Part shown: positions 45,217-53,330 of the stretch, piece by piece
Layout of the letters: every line of letters begins with the position of its first letter
Position numbering within the stretch: the first letter of the stretch is position 1
Source: Thermomonas sp.
Lineage (GTDB): Bacteria; Pseudomonadota; Gammaproteobacteria; Xanthomonadales; Xanthomonadaceae
DNA: 64,000 nucleotides
Reading direction: 5' to 3'
Assembly (NCBI RefSeq): GCF_029945965.1
Contig: NZ_JAQSDO010000020.1
Span: 329,007 to 393,006 of the forward strand
Program-made: the position numbers and the translations under genes
Notes under the pieces: model-generated
The model's input: only the letters and a program-made list of their open reading frames with translations
Databases searched by the model: none
Told to the model about the DNA's origin: nothing

Positions 45217-46530
45217 ATGACTTCCCACGTCCCACGGTTGGCGACGCATTTCGTCGCATTCCTTTGCCTGCTGGTACCGCTGGGCGCGATGGCACAGTCC
45301 AAGGGCCTGGAGATCGACATCGTCGGCGGTAATGCCGCGGCTCTGCCCATTACGGTCGTGCCGTTCGGCGGCGAGTCCGGTTCGACCGACGTCGACGACA
45401 TCATCCGCGCCGACCTATCGCGTTCTGGCCAGTTCCGCACCCTGCCCGAACTCGGCCTGCCGGAACGCCCGACCCAGGGCAGCGAAGTGTCCTATCCGAC
45501 TTGGCGCATGCTCAAGCAGGACTTCTTGCTGGTCGGTCGCAGCGTGCCGACCGGCGATGGCTACCGCATCGAATACGAATTGTTCGACGTGGCCAAGCAG
45601 GAACGCTTGCTCGGCTTCGCGCTGACCGCGCCGGCTGGTGCCATGCGCGATGTTGCCCACCAGATCGCCGATGCGGTCTACCAGAAGATCCTCGGGGTAC
45701 CCGGTGCGTTCTGGACCCGGATTGCCTACGTGACTTCGAGCGGCCTGGGGCGTAGCTCGAAATACGCACTGATGGTGGCCGATGCCGATGGCTGGGCCCC
45801 GCGCACCGTGGTCAATTCCAACGAGCCGCTGATGTCGCCGTCATGGAGCCCGGATGGCCGCAGCCTCGCTTATGTCAGCTTCGAAAGCGGCAATTCCGCG
45901 GTCTATATTCAGGACATCGCCAGCGGTGCGCGCGAAAAGGTCGCCAGCTTCCGCGGCATCAACGGCGCGCCGAGTTTCTCGCCGGACGGCAACCGATTGG
46001 CGCTGACCCTGTCCAAGGGCGGCAATCCGGACATCTATGTGATGGACTTGGCCAGCAAGCACCTGACCCAGGTCACCACCCATTTCGGCATCGACACCGA
46101 ACCGAGCTGGAGCCCGGACGGCGCCAGCCTGTATTTCACCTCCGACCGTGGCGGTCGCCCGCAGATCTACCAGGTCAGCGCGAGCGGCGGCAGTGCCACC
46201 CGGATCAGCTTCGAGGGCAGCTACAACGCCAGCCCGTCGGTCTCCTTCGACGGCAAGAAAATTGCAGTCGCGCAGGGCAGCGGCAATACCTACCGCATCG
46301 CCATGCTCGATCGCAGCCTGGGTAGCCCGCGCTGGAGCATGCTCTCGCCGGGATCGCTGGATGAGTCTCCGAGCTTCGCGCCGAACGCCGCTATGGTGCT
46401 CTACGCAGGTCGCGAGGGGCGCCGTGGCGTGCTGTACGCGGTATCGGCTGATGCGCGCGTGCGCCAGCGGCTGGTCTTGGCCGAAGGCGATGTCCGTGAA
46501 CCGGCGTGGTCGCCGTATCGAAAGAAGTAG
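45217..46530 (+). CDS. tolB: Tol-Pal system periplasmic protein TolB
   Basis: A 437-residue periplasmic protein. The signal peptide ends at LGAMA-QS (about residue 27). An N-terminal alpha/beta domain (to about 165) is followed by a six-bladed beta-propeller with repeats of the type PSWSPDGRSLAYVS, PSFSPDGNRLALT and PSWSPDGASLYFTS. It binds Pal and TolA. The 92-base gap from tolA holds no gene. Confidence 0.96.
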   Translation: MTSHVPRLATHFVAFLCLLVPLGAMAQSKGLEIDIVGGNAAALPITVVPFGGESGSTDVDDIIRADLSRSGQFRTLPELGLPERPTQGSEVSYPTWRMLKQDFLLVGRSVPTGDGYRIEYELFDVAKQERLLGFALTAPAGAMRDVAHQIADAVYQKILGVPGAFWTRIAYVTSSGLGRSSKYALMVADADGWAPRTVVNSNEPLMSPSWSPDGRSLAYVSFESGNSAVYIQDIASGAREKVASFRGINGAPSFSPDGNRLALTLSKGGNPDIYVMDLASKHLTQVTTHFGIDTEPSWSPDGASLYFTSDRGGRPQIYQVSASGGSATRISFEGSYNASPSVSFDGKKIAVAQGSGNTYRIAMLDRSLGSPRWSMLSPGSLDESPSFAPNAAMVLYAGREGRRGVLYAVSADARVRQRLVLAEGDVREPAWSPYRKK

Positions 46531-46629
46531 GCGCAACAAATCAGGCCTCGACACCCTCTGCACACCGAATCTCTAAACTGATCTACTCACCCGCACCACT
46601 TCCCCAGATCTGACGAAGGAGTTCCATTC

Positions 46630-47163
46630 ATGAACACGTCCATCCCACGCGCCCTTCTGATCACTGCATTGGTTTGCGTCACCGCCGTGGGCTGCAGCAA
46701 GAAAGTCAAGGAAACCCCGCCACCCGTCGACACCGTCAACACCGGCGCCACCACCGCGCCGATCGACAACACCGGTCAGACCCGTGCGGGCGCGTACAAC
46801 CCCTCCGACCTGGACACTGATGCCTGCCTGCGCAGCCGCGTGGTGTACTTCGATCTGGACAAGGACGCGCTGAAGCCCGAGTTCCAGGCCACGATGGCCT
46901 GTCATGCCAAGTACCTGCGCGACCGTCCGTCGGCGCGCCTGCGCCTGGAAGGCAATGCCGATGAGCGCGGCAGCCGCGACTACAATGTCGGCCTTAGTGA
47001 GAAGCGTGGGAATGTGGTATCAACTGCGCTACAAGCGAATGGTGGTTCGGGCAATCAAATCGTATTGATAAGTTATGGTGAAGAGCGTCCGGTTTGCTCT
47101 GAATCCAATGAGGTGTGCTGGGCGCGTAATCGTCGAGTTGACCTTATCTACACATCGAAATAA
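46630..47163 (+). CDS. pal: Peptidoglycan-associated lipoprotein Pal
   Basis: A 177-residue lipoprotein: signal peptide with lipobox AVGC (Cys22), a flexible Pro/Thr linker, then an OmpA-type domain (RVVYFDLDKDALKPEFQ, RLRLEGNADERGSRDYNVGLSEKRGNVV, and the C-terminal WARNRRVDLIY with the diaminopimelate-binding Asp and Arg). It anchors the outer membrane to peptidoglycan. From about base 46985 to the stop the gene becomes AT-rich with rare codons, unlike its first two thirds, so the 3' end may have been replaced by recombination. Confidence 0.95.
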   Translation: MNTSIPRALLITALVCVTAVGCSKKVKETPPPVDTVNTGATTAPIDNTGQTRAGAYNPSDLDTDACLRSRVVYFDLDKDALKPEFQATMACHAKYLRDRPSARLRLEGNADERGSRDYNVGLSEKRGNVVSTALQANGGSGNQIVLISYGEERPVCSESNEVCWARNRRVDLIYTSK

Positions 47164-47174
47164 GGGGTCCGCAA

Positions 47175-47210
47175 AATCTAAAGGCCGCCATATTAGGCGG
47201 CCTTTAGATT
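47175..47210 (+). terminator. Terminator hairpin after pal
   Basis: A perfect 15-bp inverted repeat (AATCTAAAGGCCGCC / GGCGGCCTTTAGATT) with a six-base ATATTA loop, 11 bases after the pal stop. A T-rich tract follows on plus and A-rich sequence precedes it, so it may end both pal and the minus-strand small gene that converges on it. Confidence 0.8.
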
Positions 47211-47232
47211 GGTTCTATTTCTTACAGGCGGC

Positions 47233-47424
47233 TCAAGGAACGGGGCCAATGCATTGGTTTCCCCAGCAGCAAAACCACCCTTCGCCAGGCCAGTAGTAGC
47301 AATGCTTCTCGGCTTGGATGGAGGGAGATGTAGTCCCGGATTTTGCTGGGGCTGCGCCCGCTGTGGTTATTGTTAGCATGCCTGTAAAAAGTATGGCTAT
47401 GAGAGATTTCTTCAGTCGTTGCAT
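47233..47424 (-). CDS. Small Cys-rich exported peptide, unassigned
   Basis: A 63-residue protein I do not recognise. It has a clear signal peptide (MQRLKKSLIAILFTGMLTITTAGA, basic start then hydrophobic core), a Ser/Thr linker and a C-terminal aromatic/Cys block (HCYYWPGEGWFCCWGNQC, residues about 42-59) with four Cys, Trp and Tyr. The ATG at 47424 has GGAG six bases before it. It is antisense-oriented in the gap between pal and cpoB, within a low-GC patch. Two disulfides in the periplasm are possible. Whether it is expressed is unknown. Confidence 0.5.
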   Translation of the reverse strand: MQRLKKSLIAILFTGMLTITTAGAAPAKSGTTSPSIQAEKHCYYWPGEGWFCCWGNQCIGPVP

Positions 47425-47563
47425 TCCATGCTCCGTAGGAAGTCTTGATTAAAAATCAATGAGTCGAACTATTCCAGCACGAACAACTGACTTCTCTCAG
47501 AACGTTCGTGCTCAAGATGTTATACATCGAAACGTAATTCTTTTTGTTATCGGGTTGAACTGT

Positions 47564-48370
47564 ATGTGCAGGTCATTTTCTATCCGTCACGGAGTACTGG
47601 TTCTTCTCTTGTTGCTCTGCACACCTGTATTGGCGCAGCGAGTGAGCCTTGCTGATCGGGTGGCTGCATTGGAGCAGCGCGCGGCCAACGACCAAAACGG
47701 TACCGAACTGGTCAACCAGATCAGCCAGCTGCGTTCGGAAGTGCAGGACCTGCGTGGCCAGATCGAGGTGCTGCAACAGCAACTCGAACAGGCCAAGCAG
47801 GGCCAGCGCAGCCAATATCTGGACCTGGATGGTCGCTTGAACCGGCTGGAAGGTGGCATGCCAACCGCATCACCCGATGCTCCCGTGGCCGCCACGGCGC
47901 CAGCATCGACCAACAATTACGAAGTCGTCACTGCAACCCCGGCAAGCAGTCCGAATGCAGCTGCGGCTGCGTCGGTCGGCACCGATGAGCGTGGCGCCTA
48001 CGCGAATGCCTTCGATGCACTCAAGTCCGGCGACTATGCGGAATCCGCACGCCGCTTCCGCGATTTCCTCGGCGCATTTCCAAGCGGGCAGTACGCGCCG
48101 AATGCCATGTACTGGCTGGGCGAAAGTTATTACGTGACCCAGAATTACGCGCTCGCCGGCGAACAGTTCCAGGGCTTGCTGGACCGTTACCCGAACCACG
48201 ACAAGGCGCCCGGCGCCCTGCTCAAGCTGGGCCTGTCCGACTATGGCCTGAAACAGTACGACGCTGCCGAAACCATCCTGCGGGAAGTCCTGCGGCGCTA
48301 TCCGGGTACCGATGTCGCGCGTACCGCCGATGATCGCCTGCGCGCCATCGCACTAACCCGTAGCCGCTGA
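47564..48370 (+). CDS. cpoB: Cell division coordinator CpoB (YbgF)
   Basis: A 268-residue periplasmic protein. The signal peptide (MCRSFSIRHGVLVLLLLLCTPVLA) is followed by a coiled coil (residues about 30-80, RVAALEQRAAND to RGQIEVLQQQLEQA), a Ser/Ala/Thr linker and a TPR domain (GAYANAFDALKSGDYAESARRFRDFL and following). It links Tol-Pal function to PBP1B in E. coli. It is the usual last gene of the tol operon. The start at 47564 gives the signal peptide; the first codons are AT-rich and resemble the low-GC patch upstream, and a longer in-frame start exists at 47459. Confidence 0.9.
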   Translation: MCRSFSIRHGVLVLLLLLCTPVLAQRVSLADRVAALEQRAANDQNGTELVNQISQLRSEVQDLRGQIEVLQQQLEQAKQGQRSQYLDLDGRLNRLEGGMPTASPDAPVAATAPASTNNYEVVTATPASSPNAAAAASVGTDERGAYANAFDALKSGDYAESARRFRDFLGAFPSGQYAPNAMYWLGESYYVTQNYALAGEQFQGLLDRYPNHDKAPGALLKLGLSDYGLKQYDAAETILREVLRRYPGTDVARTADDRLRAIALTRSR

Positions 48371-48407
48371 ACTGCTGCGTCGGTACTGAACGGGTAAAAT
48401 CCGTGGA

Positions 48408-49100
48408 ATGAACGCCGTTTCCGACGTGGCCGCAGACCCTGCGGTCGCCACCACACTCCCTGATCGCCTGCGCATCACCGAGGTCTTCCTGTCACTGCAG
48501 GGCGAGGCCCGCGATGCTGGCTGGCCGACCGTGTTCGTGCGCCTGACCGGCTGCCCGCTGCGCTGCCAGTATTGCGATACCGCCTACGCCTTCCACGGCG
48601 GCCAGTGGCGCGAGATCGACGACCTGCTGCTCGAAGTCGCTGCGCACGGCGTACGCCACGTCTGCGTGACCGGTGGCGAGCCACTGGCGCAGAAACGCTG
48701 CATCGGCTTGCTGGCGAAGCTGTGCGATGCCGGCTATCAGGTATCGCTGGAAACTTCCGGGGCACTCGACATCAGTGAAGTCGACCCGCGCGTGAGTCGC
48801 GTGCTGGACATCAAGACACCGGGTTCGGCCGAAGTCGCGCGCAACCTGTGGAGCAATCTGGCGCTGCTGACTGTGCACGACCAGGTCAAGTTCGTGCTGT
48901 GTGGTCGCGCCGACTACGACTGGGCGCGTGGCATCGTCGCCGAACATCACATCGATGCCATCTGCGACGTGCTGTTCTCACCCAGCAAGGACGAAATTGC
49001 TCCGCGCGACCTTGCCGACTGGATCGTCGCCGACCGCGCGCCGGTGCGCTTCCAGATGCAATTGCACAAACTCCTGTGGAACGACGAACCCGGCCGATGA
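48408..49100 (+). CDS. queE: 7-carboxy-7-deazaguanine synthase
   Basis: A 230-residue radical SAM enzyme. The iron-sulfur site is [16 protein letters not shown] with Cys-x3-Cys-x2-Cys. [19 protein letters not shown] precedes it and [13 protein letters not shown] follows. It converts 6-carboxytetrahydropterin to 7-carboxy-7-deazaguanine on the queuosine/7-deazaguanine pathway. It is coupled to queC by an ATGA overlap. Confidence 0.94.
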   Translation: MNAVSDVAADPAVATTLPDRLRITEVFLSLQGEARDAGWPTVFVRLTGCPLRCQYCDTAYAFHGGQWREIDDLLLEVAAHGVRHVCVTGGEPLAQKRCIGLLAKLCDAGYQVSLETSGALDISEVDPRVSRVLDIKTPGSAEVARNLWSNLALLTVHDQVKFVLCGRADYDWARGIVAEHHIDAICDVLFSPSKDEIAPRDLADWIVADRAPVRFQMQLHKLLWNDEPGR

Positions 49101-49825
49101 GTATTTCCATCAAAAGCGATCCAATGAACAACGAGTTAGCTAACAGACGTGCGGTCGTGCTGGTCTCCGGTGGCATGGATTCGGCAGTCGTGCTTGCCAT
49201 CGCCCGCGAAGCCGGTTTCGACGTGCATGCGCTGAGCGTGCGCTACGGCCAGCGGCATACCTCCGAACTCGATGCTGCCGAGCGTGTGTCTCAAGCGCTC
49301 GGCGCGGTCGCGCACAAGACCGTGACGGTCGACCTGCGCAGCATTGGCGGCTCGGCGCTGACAGACGATGCGATCGCCGTGCCCGATGACAGCGACGGCC
49401 ACGTCATCGGCGACAGTATTCCCAGTACCTATGTCCCCGCACGCAACACCATCATGTTGTCGATGGCGCTGGGCTGGGCCGAAGTGCTGGGTGCCACCGA
49501 CATCTTCTGCGGAGTGAATGCTGTCGACTATTCCGGCTATCCGGATTGCCGCCCGGAATTCATCGCCAGCTTCGAACAACTTGCCAACCTGGCCACCAAG
49601 GCCGGCGTGGAAGGCAGCCGTTTCCGCGTGCACGCGCCGCTGATGCGGATGGGCAAGGACGACATCGTCCGCGAGGGCCTGCGCCTGGGCGTGGATTTTT
49701 CGCAGACCGTGAGCTGCTACCGGGCCGATGCCGAGGGCCGTGCCTGCCGCCATTGCGATGCCTGCCGCCTGCGCGCGCAGGGCTTCATCGACGCCAGCGT
49801 CGCCGACCCTACGCATTACGCCTGA
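49097..49825 (+). CDS. queC: 7-cyano-7-deazaguanine synthase
   Basis: A 242-residue ATP-dependent enzyme. The PP-loop is [16 protein letters not shown], followed by [36 protein letters not shown], and the zinc site [25 protein letters not shown]. It makes preQ0 from the QueE product. The start at 49097 overlaps the queE stop; an in-frame ATG at 49124 is nearer the conserved domain and is an alternative. tRNA-Lys follows 66 bases after the stop. Confidence 0.94.
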   Translation: MSISIKSDPMNNELANRRAVVLVSGGMDSAVVLAIAREAGFDVHALSVRYGQRHTSELDAAERVSQALGAVAHKTVTVDLRSIGGSALTDDAIAVPDDSDGHVIGDSIPSTYVPARNTIMLSMALGWAEVLGATDIFCGVNAVDYSGYPDCRPEFIASFEQLANLATKAGVEGSRFRVHAPLMRMGKDDIVREGLRLGVDFSQTVSCYRADAEGRACRHCDACRLRAQGFIDASVADPTHYA

Positions 49826-49891
49826 GCGGCAGGCTGCGTTAGAATGCGCGTCCCGACGCAAGGCCGGGCGTGATCCACCGCGAAGTTCAGC

Positions 49892-49967
49892 GGGCCGTTA
49901 GCTCAGTTGGTAGAGCAGAAGACTTTTAATCTTTTGGTCGATGGTTCGAATCCATCACGGCCCACCA
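49892..49967 (+). tRNA. tRNA-Lys (anticodon TTT)
   Basis: A 76-base cloverleaf with encoded CCA. The acceptor stem GGGCCGT pairs with ACGGCCC, and the D-arm is GCTCAGTTGGTAGAGC. The anticodon loop CTTTTAA has TTT at 49925-49927, and GGTTCGAATCC is the T-arm. It follows queC, as in related genomes. Confidence 0.97.
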
Positions 49968-50465
49968 TCTAGTCAGACTTTTGTGCCTTATCTCTGAAAC
50001 GAGTCCACAAAAGAGCATAAGAAATCCAAGCAGCCCCGACGCTCCGGGCCTTAGTGGCGCTTGCGCCGCCGATAGCGACGACGCAGTTCCGAGTAAAACC
50101 CACGCGCCGGACAGTATGGTTCCGCTGTCGCTGGATTCGGCCAAGCCCGCGCAGGCCACGCCAGATCAGGGATGCGAATTGCTGGTGCTGTCGACGGTTA
50201 TCACGGGCCAATCACATGGAAAGGACTATTCAGTATCCACGTTCAGACGTCGTCAGGGGAACGACTTACTACCGCTTTTCCTGCCCTTACCGCCTTTCCA
50301 GAGCTTCTTGAACCAATCTGGAGATCTTTCTGGCGCTGAAGTGTCGTTGGTTACATCGGAAATTCCCTACCACTGGCGTCGCGAGCATCCCAATCAAGCT
50401 TGCGGCACACGGTCGGTCCATAGCGTCAATGGTTTTCTTGAACAGATACTGAAGAAGGGAAGTAA
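49968..50465. other. 498-base stretch after tRNA-Lys without a supported gene
   Basis: I see no gene here that I can defend. Open frames exist on both strands, but their products are low in coding character. A plus-strand fragment from about 50217 (MERTIQYPRSDVVRGTTYYRF) looks a little like the N-terminus of a transposase-type protein, but it stops within 32 codons. The segment directly follows a tRNA, a common site of integration, and could be a decayed insertion. No attachment-site duplication of the tRNA 3' end is visible. Confidence 0.5.
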
Positions 50466-52046
50466 ATGAACATAGTAAATACACTCAAAAACCATTCCAG
50501 GGGCCTGCCTTGGGCCATGACTTTGCTGCTGAGCGCGTTGGTGACAGCCTGCGGCGGCGGCGGCGGCGGCGGCGGGCGGGGTCCCATCCTCGGCGCCCCA
50601 GCCGCGCTCGCACCGACGGTGATCGCGGTGACGCCGGCACGCGATGCTACCAATGTACCGACCAATACCCGGGCGATCACGGCTACCTTCAGTGAGGCGA
50701 TGGACCCCGCCACGGTCACCGCAGCCACCACCTTCACCCTCGCATGTCCCACCGGTACGCCGAAGTTGGGCACCGTGACCTATGTCGCCGCGACCAACAC
50801 CGCAACCCTGACGCTGACCAGCGATCTCCCGCCCAGCACCACCTGCACGGGCACGATCACGACCGCCGCCAAGGATTCCACCGGAACCGCCATGGCGGCC
50901 AACTACACTTGGAACTTCACCACCGGCTTGGGTGCGGACGTAGTCCCGCCGACTGTGATCGCCGTGACCCCGGCCAATGGCGCATGCCTGCAAACTGAGG
51001 TGGGCGCGACGTTCAGTGAGCCGATGAACCCAGCCACGATCTCTACCACGACGTTCACGCTGCAGCTGACTGGCCCGCCGCTGGGTACGGCCGTAGTCGG
51101 TGCCGTCGCCTATGACTTACCGACCCGGGTGGCCACATTCACGCCCGCCGCTGCGCTTCAGGCCAGCACCAGCTACACCGCCACCATCACCACCGGCGCC
51201 AAGGACATCACCGGCAACGCGCTGGCCGCCAACCGCACCTGGACCTTCGTGACCGGCACGCTGCCGTGCACGCCGGCCCCGCCGCCGCCGCCGCCGCCGC
51301 CCTCGGGCTCGACTGCTGCGTACGGCATCCTGGCAGGCACCGCCGGCACCACCAACATGGGTACGCTGACTGTAGTCAACGGCTCCCTTGCCACCACGGC
51401 GACGACGACGTCAGCGGTCACTGGTTTCCACGATGCGGCCGGCGACATCTACACCGAAACTCCGCTCAACCGCGGCACCGTGACCGGTAATATTCGCACC
51501 TGCACTGTGTCCACCACCGGGCCGACTTCGGCGGCCATCAATCCGGCCAATTGCACCCTGGCCCAGCAAGCCAAGCTGGACGCTGAAGCGCTGTACCTCA
51601 GCCTGTCCCCGGCCGCACTGCCGGGTGGTACTGACCCGGGCGGCGGTCAGCTCGGTGGACTCACGCTGGCACCGGGCGTCTACAAGGCAGCCGGTGGTTC
51701 GTTCCTGCTCACCGGTGCGGACCTGACCCTGGATGCGGGCGGCAATCCCAATGCAGTCTGGGTGTTCCAGACCGCGAGCTCGCTGACCGTCGGCGCCCCA
51801 GCTGCACCGCGCAGCATCATCATGGCCGGTGGCGCCCAGTTCAAGAACGTGTATTGGCGGGTTGGCTCGGCAGCCACCATCAACGCTGCGGGCGGCGGAA
51901 CCATGGTTGGCAACATCCTCGCGTCGGCTGGCGTCTCGGTCTCGACCGCCGGCAACGTGGCGATCGTGACCTTGGAAGGTCGCGCGACCTCATTGAATGC
52001 GTCGGTCACGGTGGTCAACACCGTCATCAACGTGCCTGCTCCGTAA
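50466..52046 (+). CDS. Lipoprotein with two Ig-like domains and a DUF3494 ice-binding-fold domain
   Basis: A 526-residue lipoprotein. Lipobox LVTAC has Cys29, followed by eight Gly. Two bacterial Ig-like (Big_5/SbsA type) domains cover about residues 48-160 (VTPARDATNVPTNTRAITATFSEAMDP) and 164-266 (TVIAVTPANGACLQTEVGATF). A run of eight Pro (272-279) links them to a DUF3494 domain (about 282-526: YGILAG, LTLAPGVYKA, LTLDAGGNPNAVWVFQ, NVYWRVGSAATI, GNILASAGVSV, LEGRATSLNASV). DUF3494 proteins form the beta-solenoid ice-binding fold, and some are adhesins. The outer membrane location is predicted. An ice function is not proven; several relatives bind other surfaces. ompA-like gene follows 16 bases later. 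Confidence 0.82.
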   Translation: MNIVNTLKNHSRGLPWAMTLLLSALVTACGGGGGGGGRGPILGAPAALAPTVIAVTPARDATNVPTNTRAITATFSEAMDPATVTAATTFTLACPTGTPKLGTVTYVAATNTATLTLTSDLPPSTTCTGTITTAAKDSTGTAMAANYTWNFTTGLGADVVPPTVIAVTPANGACLQTEVGATFSEPMNPATISTTTFTLQLTGPPLGTAVVGAVAYDLPTRVATFTPAAALQASTSYTATITTGAKDITGNALAANRTWTFVTGTLPCTPAPPPPPPPPSGSTAAYGILAGTAGTTNMGTLTVVNGSLATTATTTSAVTGFHDAAGDIYTETPLNRGTVTGNIRTCTVSTTGPTSAAINPANCTLAQQAKLDAEALYLSLSPAALPGGTDPGGGQLGGLTLAPGVYKAAGGSFLLTGADLTLDAGGNPNAVWVFQTASSLTVGAPAAPRSIIMAGGAQFKNVYWRVGSAATINAAGGGTMVGNILASAGVSVSTAGNVAIVTLEGRATSLNASVTVVNTVINVPAP

Positions 52047-52062
52047 GGCCTGGGAGAACGAT

Positions 52063-53217
52063 ATGAAAAATCTAAAAGCCTCAGGAACCTTGGGCCTGGC
52101 AATCCTCGCTGTTCTCGCTAGTCCGATGGCCGTGGCGGCCGATCCCGGCTGGTATGGCGGTTTAAACTTCGGTCAGTCGAGGGCGACCATCGACGATAAG
52201 CGGATCACCAACGACTTACTGGGGCAAGGCTTCACCGCGGTTTCGATTAACGATGACGACCGTGACAACGGCTTCAAGGTGTTCGGTGGCTACCAGTTCA
52301 ACCCGCATTTCGCCCTCGAAGGCGGTTACTTCAACCTGGGCAAGTTCGGGTATGTCGCATCCACTGTGCCGGCGGGCACCATGACCGGCAACATCAAGCT
52401 GCAGGGCGTGAACCTTGACGCCCTCGGCATCCTGCCGTTTACCGAGAAGTTCTCGGCATTCGCCCGGGTCGGCGTGATCTACGCCGAGGCCAAGGACACC
52501 TTCAGGGGCACCGGGCTGGTGCTGGTCACCAATCCGAACCCGAGCAAGCGCAGTGCCAACTACAAGTTCGGCGTGGGCCTTCAGTACGACTTCACCGAAA
52601 AGGTCGGCATGCGCGCCGAGGTGGAGCGCTATCGGATTGATGACGCGATCGGCAACAAGGGCGACATCGACCTGGCCTCGATCGGCTTGGTGGTACGCCT
52701 GGGTCCGCCGGCACAAAGACCGGTGGGCCCGGCGCCGATCGCGGCGGTTGATTGTTCGGCCATGGATGACGATGGCGACGGCGTGAACAACTGCAACGAC
52801 AAGTGCCCGGCTTCCCAAGCGGGTCAAACGATCGGCCCGGATGGTTGCCCGGTGCCGCTCACCATCGACTTGAAGGGCGTGAAATTCGACTTCGACAAGT
52901 CGACCCTGCGTCCCGACGGCATGGTCATCCTCGACGAGGCGATTTCTATCCTCGGCAGGTACCCGGATCTTCGGGTCGAAGTTGCCGGCCACACCGACTC
53001 GGTAGGCAGCGATCATTACAACCAGGCCCTGTCCGAGCGTCGTGCGCACACGGTGTACGACTATCTGACCGGCCGTGGTATTGATGCCGGCCGCCTGATC
53101 GGTCCGAATGGCTATGGCGAAAGTCGGCCGATTGCGCCGAACACCAACCCGGATGGCTCCGATAATCCGGAAGGCCGTGCGCTCAATCGTCGCAGCGAGT
53201 TGAACGTCCAGAACTAA
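52063..53217 (+). CDS. OmpA-family outer membrane protein
   Basis: A 384-residue protein: signal peptide (MKNLKASGTLGLAILAVLASPMAVA), an eight-strand OmpA-like beta-barrel to about residue 220 (GWYGGLNFGQSRAT, FKVFGGYQFNPHFALEGGY, KFGVGLQYDFTEKVGMRAEVERY), a thrombospondin type 3-like calcium loop (MDDDGDGVNNCNDKCP) and a C-terminal OmpA domain that binds peptidoglycan (VKFDFDKSTLRPDGMVIL, VAGHTDSVGSDHYNQALSERRA). GGGAGAA precedes the ATG. It is probably cotranscribed with the DUF3494 lipoprotein. A strong terminator follows. Confidence 0.92.
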   Translation: MKNLKASGTLGLAILAVLASPMAVAADPGWYGGLNFGQSRATIDDKRITNDLLGQGFTAVSINDDDRDNGFKVFGGYQFNPHFALEGGYFNLGKFGYVASTVPAGTMTGNIKLQGVNLDALGILPFTEKFSAFARVGVIYAEAKDTFRGTGLVLVTNPNPSKRSANYKFGVGLQYDFTEKVGMRAEVERYRIDDAIGNKGDIDLASIGLVVRLGPPAQRPVGPAPIAAVDCSAMDDDGDGVNNCNDKCPASQAGQTIGPDGCPVPLTIDLKGVKFDFDKSTLRPDGMVILDEAISILGRYPDLRVEVAGHTDSVGSDHYNQALSERRAHTVYDYLTGRGIDAGRLIGPNGYGESRPIAPNTNPDGSDNPEGRALNRRSELNVQN

Positions 53218-53242
53218 GCAGAAGGAGTTCCATGTTCCAACG

Positions 53243-53270
53243 AAGCCCGGCCTTGCGCCGGGCTTTTTTT
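53243..53270 (+). terminator. Rho-independent terminator after the OmpA-family gene
   Basis: A 9-bp stem (AAGCCCGGC / GCCGGGCTT) with a five-base loop and a run of seven T. It is 25 bases after the stop and ends the DUF3494-ompA unit. Confidence 0.92.
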
Positions 53271-53330
53271 GGTGCTTCGCGGAAGTCCGGGATGCGGGAT
53301 CGATCCGCCTGGGCCGGAGGATGCGTGTGA

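Noticed and set aside
49926-50159. Minus-strand frame over tRNA-Lys ending in WAVMDSNHRPKD
   Set aside because: The C-terminal residues are the antisense translation of the tRNA itself, a common false gene in bacterial annotations.
49981-50469. Plus-strand 162-codon frame after tRNA-Lys
   Set aside because: No ribosome site, no recognisable domain and no coding-like composition. It overlaps the start of the DUF3494 gene.
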